Of a DNA stretch of 39,859 nt, positions 9,797-17,246 are shown piece by piece. Made by a program: the position numbers and the translations under genes. The notes under the pieces are model-generated. The model was not told the DNA's origin and did not search any database. It saw nothing but the letters and a program-made list of their open reading frames with translations. Every line of letters starts with the position of its first letter. Within the stretch, counting starts at the first letter, position 1. The DNA is from Actinomycetota bacterium (lineage in GTDB: Bacteria > Actinomycetota > Acidimicrobiia > IMCC26256 > PALSA-555), in NCBI GenBank assembly GCA_003140175.1, contig PLJD01000121.1, forward strand, positions 487-40,345, given 5' to 3'.

Positions 9797-10921
9797 ATGC
9801 CGATACCCGAGCAGCGCGACCTTGAACAGGCACGCGGCATCCTCGCCGACTGGCTGGCGAAGCAGCGGCCCGAACTGAGCGACGTCGAGGTCGGGCCGAT
9901 CAGCGGTCCGGCGTTCACCGGCTTCTCGAACGAGACGCTGCTGTTCGACGCGTCGTGGTCCGAGGACGGGACGCCGGGCGGGCAGTCGCTCGTGCTGCGT
10001 GTCAAGCCGACCCAGCACACGGTGTTCCTCGAGGCCGACTTCGAGCAGCAGTATCTCGTGCTGCGCACGCTGGGTGCGCACAGCACCGTTCCGGTGCCGC
10101 CCGTGCAGTGGTACGAGGCGGACGAGTCGTATCTCGGCGCGCCGTTCTTCGTGATGGGCCGGGTGGCGGGGCGCGTCCCGGCGGACAACCCGCCATACAC
10201 GCTCCAGGGCTGGCTGCTCGACGAGTCGACCCCCGCCGAGCGTCGGGTCTTGGTCGAGAGCGGCCTGGGCGCCCTCGCCGCGATCCACGGCGTGGACTGG
10301 CGGGAACTCGGCCTCGAGGTCTTGAGCAAGCCGCAGTACGGGCAGCTCGGGTTCGAGCAGCAGCTGCGCTACTACGAGCGCTCCTACGAGTGGGCGCAAG
10401 CCGACGCCGGCTTCCCCGCGTCGGCGGTATCCCGGGCCACGCTCGAGTGGGTGCAGGCCCACGCGCCCGACCACGACCCCGAGATCACGTTGTGCTGGGG
10501 TGACGCACGGATCAACAATCAGCTCTTCGGGCCCGATCACCGGGTCGCCGCGGTGCTCGACTGGGAGATGGTCACCCTCGCCGACCCGATGATGGACCTC
10601 GGGTGGTGGCTGTTCTTGGACCGTCATTTCCACGAGGGGATGCCCGCACCCCGCCTCGAGGGATTCCCCACCCGGGACGAGATGGTCACCATGTACGAGC
10701 GAGCGAGCGGCCGAACGGCACGCGACCTCGAGTTCTACGAGATGTTCGCCGGGCTGCGCTTCGCGGTGGTCATGATGCGGATCGCCACCCTCGTCGCCGG
10801 GTTCGGGCTCATGCCGCTCGAGGCGGCCGAGGAGATGGCGGCCAACAACGCGGTCACCCGGGTGCTCGCCGACCAGCTCGGACTCCCGGCCCCCGGGCCG
10901 GCGCCGGGCAGCTTCGGCTAA
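9797..10921 (+). CDS. Aminoglycoside-phosphotransferase-fold protein (acyl-CoA-dehydrogenase-associated type)
   Basis: This 374-residue protein has the APH/choline-kinase fold. It has an N-terminal lobe (FTGFSNETLLFDASW, SLVLRVKP with the presumed ATP lysine), a hinge FFVMGRVAG, the catalytic loop LCWGDARINNQLF and the metal-binding VLDWEMVTLADPMMDLGWW. The catalytic loop reads W-G-D where the family mostly has H-G-D; the aspartate and asparagine are kept. Proteins of this subfamily cluster with, or are fused to, acyl-CoA dehydrogenases (ACAD10/11-like), where they are thought to phosphorylate hydroxyacyl substrates. No dehydrogenase is present in this window. The start at 9797 is preceded by GAAGGGGGA. 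Confidence 0.85.
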   Translation: MPIPEQRDLEQARGILADWLAKQRPELSDVEVGPISGPAFTGFSNETLLFDASWSEDGTPGGQSLVLRVKPTQHTVFLEADFEQQYLVLRTLGAHSTVPVPPVQWYEADESYLGAPFFVMGRVAGRVPADNPPYTLQGWLLDESTPAERRVLVESGLGALAAIHGVDWRELGLEVLSKPQYGQLGFEQQLRYYERSYEWAQADAGFPASAVSRATLEWVQAHAPDHDPEITLCWGDARINNQLFGPDHRVAAVLDWEMVTLADPMMDLGWWLFLDRHFHEGMPAPRLEGFPTRDEMVTMYERASGRTARDLEFYEMFAGLRFAVVMMRIATLVAGFGLMPLEAAEEMAANNAVTRVLADQLGLPAPGPAPGSFG

Positions 10922-10924
10922 GCG

Positions 10925-11797
10925 GTGTCTCCACCGTTCGACGTCGGCGTCGTGGACCTCATGGTCGCCCTGCCGCCGGCCCCGGGAGACCAGACCTGGC
11001 GCGACCAGCTCGGTCCCCAGCTCAAGGACCGCGAGTCCGAAGGGTTCGAACATCCGGCGTCGTACCTGTTCCGGAATCTGCCCGCGGCCCGGTTCGCCGA
11101 CGACCCGCTGGACGCGGTGCTCGGGGAGATGGACCGGTTCGGGGTCGAGCGGGCGCTCGTGGGGTTCGACGCCGCCAACGACGTCGCGGTCCGGGCGATG
11201 CGCGACCACACCGACCGGTTCGTCGCCGCCTGCGAGGTGAACCCGAACGGCGGCGTCGCCGCCACCCGCACGCTCCGTGGCGCGGTCGAGGACCTCGGGG
11301 TCCGGGCGGCCACCGCGTTCACCGCCGGCGCGTTCCCGCCGGTGGCGCTCGACGAGCCCGCCTGGTTCCCGCTCTATGCCACGTGCGTGGAGCTCGGCAT
11401 CCCGCTGTTCGTCACCGTCGGCGTGCCCGGCCCGCGCGTCCCCGCCGCACCCCAGCGGGTCGAGTGCCTCGATCGCGTCTGTTTCGAGTTCCCCGAGCTC
11501 GTCGTGGTGATGCGCCACGGCGGCGAACCCTGGGCGGACCTCGCGGTGAAGCTGATGTTGAAGTGGCCGGGGTTGCACTATTCGACGAGCGCGTTCGCGC
11601 CCCGCTACTACCCGCGGGTGATCATCGACTACGCCAACACCCGCGGTGCGGAGAAGGTGTGCTTCGCCGGCTACTTCCCGATGGGGCTGTCGTACGAGAC
11701 GATCTTCGACCAGCTGCCCCAGGTACCGCTCCGCGACCATGTCTGGCCGAAATTCCTGCGCGAGAACGCGCGGCGCCTCCTCGGACTGGACGGCTAG
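10925..11797 (+). CDS. Amidohydrolase-2 family TIM-barrel protein
   Basis: This 290-residue protein starts at GTG, 3 nt after the previous stop. It has the amidohydrolase-2 layout: an N-terminal VGVVDLMV strand, PLYATCVELGIPLFVTVG in the middle, a VVMRHGGEPW strand with a His, and near the end EKVCFAGYFPMG in place of the usual DYP-type strand. The usual N-terminal metal motif H-x-H is missing: V-V-D-L-M-V is found where D-x-H-x-H is expected. Related actinobacterial proteins beside lipid genes share this, so it may be a subfamily without the standard metal site, or not a hydrolase. It is the last gene of the rightward run. Confidence 0.8.
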   Translation: MSPPFDVGVVDLMVALPPAPGDQTWRDQLGPQLKDRESEGFEHPASYLFRNLPAARFADDPLDAVLGEMDRFGVERALVGFDAANDVAVRAMRDHTDRFVAACEVNPNGGVAATRTLRGAVEDLGVRAATAFTAGAFPPVALDEPAWFPLYATCVELGIPLFVTVGVPGPRVPAAPQRVECLDRVCFEFPELVVVMRHGGEPWADLAVKLMLKWPGLHYSTSAFAPRYYPRVIIDYANTRGAEKVCFAGYFPMGLSYETIFDQLPQVPLRDHVWPKFLRENARRLLGLDG

Positions 11798-11810
11798 CGC
11801 GGCGGCGCGC

Positions 11811-12635
11811 TCACCAGGCCGCGGGCCAGTCGCGGGTCGGCGACAGGGACCACTGCGGCTCGCGCCGCTCGAGGAAGGCCAGGACGCCCTCGCGGGCGTC
11901 GGCTTGGCCCATCAGGTGGTGGTGCATCGCGGTCTCGAGCCGGTCCGCCTCGTCGGCGTCGAACGGTGGGCTGGCCCAGAGCAGCCGCTTACTGATCGCG
12001 ACGGACAGCGGGGCGGTGTTCCGGGCGAGGTCGTGGGCGATCTCCAGCGCGGTCGCCAGCACCCGGTCGGGCTCGACGGCCCGGTTGGCGAGCCCCATCT
12101 CGACTGCTTCCTCGGCGGTGAAGTGCCGCCCGGTGAGGAGCAGGTCGGCGGCACGGGCGAACCCGACCGCGCGGGGCACGGTCCAGTGCGAGTGGGCGTC
12201 GGGGATGACGCCCCGTCGGACGTGGACGAACCCGTACTTGGCGCCTCGGGCGAGGATGCGCAGGTCGCATTGCATCGCCAGGGTCATCCCGATGCCGATG
12301 GCGTGTCCGTTCACGGCCGCGACCACCGGCTTGCGGATCTCCCAGGCGGTCGGCCGCACCGGTGAGGAGGTGAACTGGTCGGGCCCGGTGGCGGGGGTGG
12401 CGAACGTGTCGGCCGCCGGGGTCAGGTCGGCACCGGCGCAGAAGGCGTCCCCGGCGCCGGTGACCACGACCGCGCGGACCTCGTCGTCCTCGTCGCAGCG
12501 GCGGTACGCCCGGCCGAGGCTGGCGCCCATGGCCCCGGTGAACGCGTTGCGGCGCTCGGGGCGAGTCAGCGTCACCACCGCGACACGGTCAGCCACCTCC
12601 AGGGTCAGGTCACGGAAGTCGTCGTCGGCGAGCAC
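11811..12635 (-). CDS. Enoyl-CoA hydratase/isomerase (crotonase) family protein lacking both catalytic glutamates
   Basis: The 274-residue crotonase starts at GTG 12635. The CoA-binding/oxyanion features are present (RPERRNAFTGAM, DAFCAGADL, AAVNGHAIGIGM). The positions of the two hydratase glutamates are occupied by Thr (GIGMTLAMQCD) and His (YGFVHVRRG). The block YGFVHVRRGVIPDAHSHW is typical of a crotonase subfamily that is widespread in actinobacteria and does not use the two-glutamate hydration chemistry. The reaction is therefore open: isomerase, hydrolase or a different lyase. It is divergent from the desulforedoxin-like gene with only 17 bp between the start codons. Confidence 0.88.
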   Translation of the reverse strand: MLADDDFRDLTLEVADRVAVVTLTRPERRNAFTGAMGASLGRAYRRCDEDDEVRAVVVTGAGDAFCAGADLTPAADTFATPATGPDQFTSSPVRPTAWEIRKPVVAAVNGHAIGIGMTLAMQCDLRILARGAKYGFVHVRRGVIPDAHSHWTVPRAVGFARAADLLLTGRHFTAEEAVEMGLANRAVEPDRVLATALEIAHDLARNTAPLSVAISKRLLWASPPFDADEADRLETAMHHHLMGQADAREGVLAFLERREPQWSLSPTRDWPAAW

Positions 12636-12640
12636 CGGGA

Positions 12641-12646
12641 TAGTCT
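12641..12646 (+). promoter_or_regulatory. -10 element TAGTCT for a leaderless desulforedoxin-like gene
   Basis: TAGTCT fits the actinobacterial TANNNT -10 and is followed by 6 nt and the ATG at 12653, so transcription should begin at the start codon. There is no ribosome site and no recognisable -35. The box lies within the 17-bp spacer shared with the divergent crotonase gene. Confidence 0.55.
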
Positions 12647-12652
12647 GGCCGC

Positions 12653-12778
12653 ATGGCTTCGACCACGGTGGGTGCTCGGCTGCGCTGTGAGCGCTGCGGG
12701 ACCGAGATCATCGTGGTGAAGGCCGCCGAGGGTGACGTGGTGTGCTGCGCGCAGCCCATGGCCGCCCGCGAGGGCTGA
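12653..12778 (+). CDS. Desulforedoxin-like mini-protein 1 (Cys4 metal site)
   Basis: This 41-residue protein has Cys12-x2-Cys15 and Cys31-Cys32 in the order CERCG ... VVCCAQPM. That is the pattern of desulforedoxin and of the desulfoferrodoxin N-terminal domain (CELCG ... LVCCGEDM), which bind one Fe(SCys)4 centre and dimerise. Length and spacing also match (desulforedoxin is about 36 residues). In this context it could be an electron carrier or a small zinc protein; function is not shown by the sequence. It is leaderless and followed 10 nt later by a second copy. Confidence 0.75.
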   Translation: MASTTVGARLRCERCGTEIIVVKAAEGDVVCCAQPMAAREG

Positions 12779-12788
12779 GGGACCCGGC

Positions 12789-12932
12789 GTGGCGAACTTG
12801 CTCGGGAAGCGATACCAGTGCTCGGTGTGCGCGGCGACCGTGCTGGTCACCAAGGCCGGCGACGGCAAGCTCCTCTGCCACGAGCAGGTGATGGAGGTCG
12901 CCCAGGCCAAGCCGTTGCCGTCGTCGGACTGA
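12789..12932 (+). CDS. Desulforedoxin-like mini-protein 2 (Cys3-His variant)
   Basis: This 47-residue protein starts at GTG, with TGAGGGA 5 nt upstream. It aligns with the preceding gene product: Cys11-x2-Cys14 (YQCSVCAATV) and Cys30-His31 (LLCHEQVM). The second cysteine of the C-C pair is replaced by His. It is therefore a diverged tandem copy whose metal site would be Cys3-His. It may form a heterodimer with the first copy. Its stop overlaps a CTG that I take as the start of the next crotonase gene. Confidence 0.7.
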   Translation: MANLLGKRYQCSVCAATVLVTKAGDGKLLCHEQVMEVAQAKPLPSSD

Positions 12933-13960
12933 CGGACGGGAGCCTGCCGGTCGTCGTGCTCGACGCTCGGCTCCTGAGCGGCGGCCCGGACGGGCTCGAC
13001 GCGGCCCTCGCCGACACGCTCGGCTCGCCGGCCCTGCTCGTCGTCGACGGCCTCCGCGACGTCGACCCGCCGGGTCTCGAACTGCTCCGCCGGGTCCCCC
13101 TCGTCACCGCGGGGCGGGCCCCGCTCGACTCGGCCCACGCCGACGCGGTGGATCTCGTTTTGGCCGACGACGCGGCGTTGGGCCGGGCTCAGGTCGGCTG
13201 CGCCCGCGCCCCGCGGGCCGCGACCGCGGCCGCGCTGCTGCTGCGATGCGGTGGTGGAGACTGGTGGGACGGGCTCGTGCGCGAGTCGACGACCTACTCG
13301 ATGCTGCAGGGCGGATCGGAGTTCCTCGGGTGGCGGTCCGCTCGCGGCGAGCCGGCCGCGGCTCGCGATCCGGGTCCACGCGTCCGGGTCGACCGCCACG
13401 GCCGGGTCACCGAGGTGACCCTGACCCGTCCGGAGCGCCACAACGCGCTCGACGTGCGCCTCCGCGACGAGCTGCACGCCGCCCTCGGCGAGGCGTTCGC
13501 CGGCGAGGGGCCGGTCGTGCTGCTCGGTGACGGGCCGTCGTTCTGCTCCGGCGGCGACCTCGACGAGTTCGGCACCTTCCCCGACCCGGCGGCCGCGCAC
13601 CTGGTCCGGCTGAGCCGCTCCCTCGCCGCGCGGCTCGCGGCGCACGGCGAGCGGGTCGTGGTCGGACTCCACGGCGCGTGCCTCGGCGCCGGCGTCGAGC
13701 TCCCCGCGTTCGCCGCGCACGTCGTGGCCGCCGACGACGCCCGCCTCGGGCTCCCCGAGCTGGGCCTCGGCCTGGTCCCGGGGGCGGGCGGGACCGTCTC
13801 CCTGCCCCGCCGCATCGGCCGGCACCGCACCCTGGAGCTCCTGGTCCACGACGGTACGATCTCGGCCGCGGCAGCGTTGGGATGGGGTCTGGTCGACGAG
13901 GTGGTCCCCCGCGCCCAGCTCCGCTCCCGCTGCCGGCAGATCGCGGAGTCTGGCTCGTGA
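12929..13960 (+). CDS. Crotonase with an additional N-terminal domain
   Basis: The protein has 343 residues if it starts at CTG 12929, which overlaps the previous stop (CTGA). The first GTG is at 12956 and would cut into the first beta strand (LPVVVLDA), so I prefer CTG, with doubt. Residues 1 to about 145 form an unassigned alpha/beta domain (LPVVVLDARLL, ALLVVDGL, ESTTYSMLQGGSEFLGW). Residues from about 150 form a crotonase domain with RPERHNALD, SFCSGGDL, AGVEL and GLPELGLG. Both catalytic glutamates (AGVE and LPE) are present, unlike in the other two crotonases here, so this is the best candidate for a true enoyl-CoA hydratase. It overlaps the following ligase start by 4 nt (GTGA). Confidence 0.8.
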   Translation: MTDGSLPVVVLDARLLSGGPDGLDAALADTLGSPALLVVDGLRDVDPPGLELLRRVPLVTAGRAPLDSAHADAVDLVLADDAALGRAQVGCARAPRAATAAALLLRCGGGDWWDGLVRESTTYSMLQGGSEFLGWRSARGEPAAARDPGPRVRVDRHGRVTEVTLTRPERHNALDVRLRDELHAALGEAFAGEGPVVLLGDGPSFCSGGDLDEFGTFPDPAAAHLVRLSRSLAARLAAHGERVVVGLHGACLGAGVELPAFAAHVVAADDARLGLPELGLGLVPGAGGTVSLPRRIGRHRTLELLVHDGTISAAAALGWGLVDEVVPRAQLRSRCRQIAESGS

Positions 13961-15357
13961 ACGTCGCCCTGCTACTCGAGATGGCCGCCGACGGGTTCGG
14001 CGAGCGCGTCGCCATCGGATCCCGCACCGACGGTCTGACGTTCGCGGCCCTCCGCGACCACGCCACCGGCGTGGCCGCGCACCTCGGGTCCGACACGAGG
14101 ACGGTCGCGTTGCTCGGCGCGACGTCGCCGCTGGTCCCCGTCGCGCTGTTCGGCGCGGCCTGGGTCGGCGCCTCGTACGCACCGTTGAACTTTCGCGTCC
14201 CCACCGAGACACGCGACGCCCTGCTCGCCCGCCTGGCGCCGGCCGTCGAAGCCGACGAGGGATGGCTCGACCTCGCTCCCGATCCCGGCCGCTCCCCGCT
14301 CGACAGCCCGTCGAAGCCGGCGGTGCTCTTGTTCACCAGCGGCACGACGGCCGAACCGAAGGCCGCCGCGCTCAGCCACGACCAGCTCACGGCCTACATC
14401 TTCAACACGGTGGAGTTCGGCGCCGCCGACGAGCACGAGGCGGTCCTCGTGGCCGTCCCGCCGTTCCACGTCGCCGGGGTGGCAGCGCTGCTCTCCTCGA
14501 CCTACGCCGGCCGCCGCGTCGTGCCGCTCCCCCATTTCTCGCCCGAGGCGTGGCTCGACGTCGCCCGCGCTGAGGAAGTGACCCACGCCTTCGTCGTGCC
14601 GACGATGCTGGCCCGCATCGTGACGGCCATGGAGTCAGACCCGGCGGCGAGAGTGCCGACGCTGCAGCACCTCGCCTACGGCGGTTCGCGCATGCCGACG
14701 CCGATCCTCGAACGGGCCCTCGCGCTCTTCCCCGACACCGGGTTCGTGAACGCGTACGGGCTCACCGAGACCAGCAGCACCGTCTGCGTGCTGGGGCCCG
14801 ACGAGCACCGCGTCGCCCACGCCAGCCCCGAACCCGCGGTCCGAGCCCGGCTGGGGTCCGTCGGCCGACCCGTCCCCGGCGTCGAGCTGCGCGTCACCGA
14901 CGGCGAGATCCAGGTCCGCGGCGACCAGGTCTCGGGCGAGTATCTCGGGCGCGCCTCCCAGCGCGACCAGGCGGGCTGGCTCCACACCGGAGACCGCGGG
15001 TCGATCGACGCCGAGGGGTACGTGTTCGTGGAGGGCCGCGGTGACGACACCATCATCCGGGGCGGCGAGAACCTCGCGCCCGCCGAGATCGAGGACACGC
15101 TGCTGCGCCATCCCACCGTCGCGCACGCCGCGGTCGTCGGCGTCCCCGACGAGGAATGGGGCGAGCGGGTCGGCGCCATGATCGTGGGCCGACCCGGCGT
15201 GCCGGTCGACGTCGATGCGGTGCGATCGTTCGTGCGGTCCCATCTCGGCTCGTTGAAGACCCCCGAGGTCGTCGTGGTGACCGACGAGCTGCCACACACC
15301 GCGACCGGCAAGATCCTGCGACGCGCCGTGCGGGCGGACCTGACCCGACCCCGGTGA
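13957..15357 (+). CDS. Acyl-CoA ligase (ANL superfamily)
   Basis: This 466-residue ligase starts at GTG overlapping the previous stop. The P-loop FTSGTTAEPKAAALSH at about residues 125-140 departs from the usual GTTGxPKG by having Ala-Glu in place of the second glycine region. YGLTETSS (A5), WLHTGDRG (A7), GRGDDTIIRGGEN (A8) and the terminal TATGKILRR with the catalytic Lys are all present. At 466 residues it is shorter than the three other ligases here, with a compact N-terminal domain, closer to benzoate/o-succinylbenzoate-type ligases. It forms one translationally coupled set with the crotonase and the two mini-proteins. Confidence 0.88.
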   Translation: MNVALLLEMAADGFGERVAIGSRTDGLTFAALRDHATGVAAHLGSDTRTVALLGATSPLVPVALFGAAWVGASYAPLNFRVPTETRDALLARLAPAVEADEGWLDLAPDPGRSPLDSPSKPAVLLFTSGTTAEPKAAALSHDQLTAYIFNTVEFGAADEHEAVLVAVPPFHVAGVAALLSSTYAGRRVVPLPHFSPEAWLDVARAEEVTHAFVVPTMLARIVTAMESDPAARVPTLQHLAYGGSRMPTPILERALALFPDTGFVNAYGLTETSSTVCVLGPDEHRVAHASPEPAVRARLGSVGRPVPGVELRVTDGEIQVRGDQVSGEYLGRASQRDQAGWLHTGDRGSIDAEGYVFVEGRGDDTIIRGGENLAPAEIEDTLLRHPTVAHAAVVGVPDEEWGERVGAMIVGRPGVPVDVDAVRSFVRSHLGSLKTPEVVVVTDELPHTATGKILRRAVRADLTRPR

Positions 15358-15430
15358 ATGTCGAGCGGGTGGCCCGAGGAGAGCTTCCTCGGTGCGAGCG
15401 TCGCCGGCGTCGAGCGCAGGCAGTGACGAT

Positions 15431-15937
15431 CTACGGCTGAGCCTCTCCCGGCGCCCAGTCGGGGGTTGGGACCACCAGGGTCGGCATGCCCGGCGGCGGG
15501 CCGAGCGCCACCGCGATCTTCGAGAAGCCCAGGAACAGGGCGACACCGGCGGTGAGCTCGACGAGCTGGCCGGGCGTGAAGTGCTCGAGCAGCTCGGCGC
15601 GTTGGGTGTCGGTGAGACCGGCCGGGTCGTGCAGGAACGTGTCGACGTAGCGGATGACTGCCTTCTCGCGTTCGGTGAGTGTGCTCGTCTCGTATCCGTC
15701 CTCGATGAGCGCGACGCGGTCCTCGGTCAGGCCGTCGTCGCGGGCCCCCGCGAAGCGGACGTTGCGGCAGTACGCGCAGTCGGTGGTGCGAGCGTTGCGG
15801 AGGCGGGCGATCTCCTTGATCGACTGGTCGACCGTGCCGTGACTCCACAGCAGGCCGTAGAGGCGCCAGAAGGCGGCCATCGCCTCGGGCTGCTCGCCCA
15901 AGACGTCGCCTCGCAGCGGGTGGCGGCTGGTGCTCAT
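15431..15937 (-). CDS. Carboxymuconolactone decarboxylase/AhpD-like protein with CxxC
   Basis: This 168-residue CMD-family protein starts at ATG 15937 (GGAG 5 nt upstream). It has the core RLRNARTTDCAYCRNVRFAGA, where Cys-x2-Cys is the AhpD-type redox pair, and a typical DPAGLTDTQRAELLEHF helix. Members with this pair act as peroxidases or alkylhydroperoxidase partners; others are gamma-lactone decarboxylases. It is the last gene of the leftward SDR-SDR-CMD-CMD group, 11 nt after its paralogue. Confidence 0.82.
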   Translation of the reverse strand: MSTSRHPLRGDVLGEQPEAMAAFWRLYGLLWSHGTVDQSIKEIARLRNARTTDCAYCRNVRFAGARDDGLTEDRVALIEDGYETSTLTEREKAVIRYVDTFLHDPAGLTDTQRAELLEHFTPGQLVELTAGVALFLGFSKIAVALGPPPGMPTLVVPTPDWAPGEAQP

Positions 15938-15948
15938 CGAGACTCCGA

Positions 15949-16476
15949 TCAGGTCAACGCCGCGTCGGGCATCGGGCCGGCGACGATCGTCACGCTCGGC
16001 GGGGCGGGCACATCCAGGATGGTCCGGAACCGGCAGAATCCCTCGAACAGCGCCAAGACCTCGCAGAGCGCCACCAGGCCCGGCACCGTGAAGTGGTCCG
16101 CGACCTGGTCGCGCAGCTCGTTGTCGATCCCGTGAGGATCGATCACGAACTGCTCCGCGAAGCTGAGCGCGGCACGCTGCGCGTCGGTGAACGCCGCCGC
16201 GTGCGGCCACGACCGGAGCGCGGCGACCTGGTCCTCGTCGAGCCCGGCGTCGAGCGCGGGGCGGTACCGGACGCGCTGCTCGCTCTCGTTGCCCACCAGC
16301 TGGGCGACCCGCAGCCGGCACAACTCGAGGACCACCGGGTCGAGCAGCCCGCGGGTCCAAAACAGGGAGTAGAAATCGCGGAACGGGTCGTAGAGATCGG
16401 GCCGGAGGCCGAAGACCCGCTCCAGCGGGGTGGCGCCGGGCGCGGTGTCGGGCAGCCAGCTGCTCGGGTCGGTCAC
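15949..16476 (-). CDS. Carboxymuconolactone decarboxylase-like protein without the redox cysteines
   Basis: This 175-residue protein has the same fold and length as its neighbours at 15431 and 19618 (LDPVVLELCRLRVAQLVG, FTDAQRAALSFAEQFVIDP). Where AhpD-type proteins carry C-x2-C it reads VGNESEQRVRY, so it cannot do thiol peroxidase chemistry. It may be a structural partner or use the decarboxylase/isomerase chemistry of the family. The GTG start overlaps the SDR stop by 4 nt (GTGA), so it is translationally coupled to it. Confidence 0.75.
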   Translation of the reverse strand: MTDPSSWLPDTAPGATPLERVFGLRPDLYDPFRDFYSLFWTRGLLDPVVLELCRLRVAQLVGNESEQRVRYRPALDAGLDEDQVAALRSWPHAAAFTDAQRAALSFAEQFVIDPHGIDNELRDQVADHFTVPGLVALCEVLALFEGFCRFRTILDVPAPPSVTIVAGPMPDAALT

Positions 16477-17246
16477 AGACCCAGGAAACTACCGCCATCG
16501 CAGACGATGGTCTGGCCGGTGACGTAGCTGGCGTCGTCGCTGGCCAGGAAGGCGGCAACCGCACCCACGTCCCGTTCGGCGTCGCCGACCCGGCCCAGCG
16601 CGGTCCTCGCCTCGACGCGTTCCTTGAGCACCGGGTTGGCCGCGAACGCACCCGCGAGTGCGGGGGTCTCCGCGACCGGCGCGACGCAGTTCACGGTGAT
16701 CCCGTGCGGGCCCCATTCGCGGGCCAGGCTCTTGGCGATCGCCCGCTGCGCGGCTTTCACCGGCGCGTAGACCGGGATATTCACGCTGCCCTCCACCCCG
16801 GCCGGTGAGGTGATGAGGAGCAGCCGGCCCCGGGTGCCGGCGCGCCGCAGGTGGGGCGCGGCAAAGCGGGCGCTGTAGTACGAGCCCCAGACCGCGGTGC
16901 GGGAGTTCGTCGCCCAGAGTGCCGCGTCGACGTCTTCGAGCCGGTGCAGCCGGCCGCCCTGAAAGGCGTTGTGGACCATGATCTCAAGTCCGCCGTAGTG
17001 CTCGACGGTGCTGGCCACGCACCGTTCCACGTCCTCGCGGCGGGTGATGTCGGTGACGATGCAGCGCGCGTCGCCACCCCGGTCGCGGATCTCCTGGGCG
17101 GCCGGTTCGCCGGTCTCGGCTCGTCGGGCCGCCAGGACGACCCGAGCCCCCCGGCGGGCGAGCGCGGCCGCGATGCCACGACCGACACCTTGGCCGGCGC
17201 CGGTCACGATCGCGGTGCGGCCGGCCAGCGGCGCGTCGGCGGTCAC
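16473..17246 (-). CDS. Short-chain dehydrogenase/reductase
   Basis: This 257-residue classical SDR starts at GTG 17246, overlapping the previous stop. The cofactor motif is TGAGQGVGRG near the N-terminus. VARRAETG-type residues after the second strand (LAARRAETG) suggest NADP or NAD with an Arg. The catalytic serine lies in ITSPAG and the pair Y-x3-K in YAPVKAA. The usual NNAG is HNAF. It would oxidise a hydroxyl or reduce a ketone, plausibly a 3-hydroxyacyl-CoA or ring hydroxyl. It is downstream of an SDR that has lost its lysine. Confidence 0.85.
   Translation of the reverse strand: MTADAPLAGRTAIVTGAGQGVGRGIAAALARRGARVVLAARRAETGEPAAQEIRDRGGDARCIVTDITRREDVERCVASTVEHYGGLEIMVHNAFQGGRLHRLEDVDAALWATNSRTAVWGSYYSARFAAPHLRRAGTRGRLLLITSPAGVEGSVNIPVYAPVKAAQRAIAKSLAREWGPHGITVNCVAPVAETPALAGAFAANPVLKERVEARTALGRVGDAERDVGAVAAFLASDDASYVTGQTIVCDGGSFLGL

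Noticed and set aside
8458-11740. Long open frames of over 600 codons antisense to the racemase, kinase and amidohydrolase genes
   Set aside because: They are Arg/His/Gly-rich, have no recognisable motifs and mirror well-supported genes; high GC alone keeps them open.
10603-12690. A 695-codon plus-strand open frame across three genes
   Set aside because: It runs through genes on both strands in the wrong frame and has low-complexity Arg-rich sequence.
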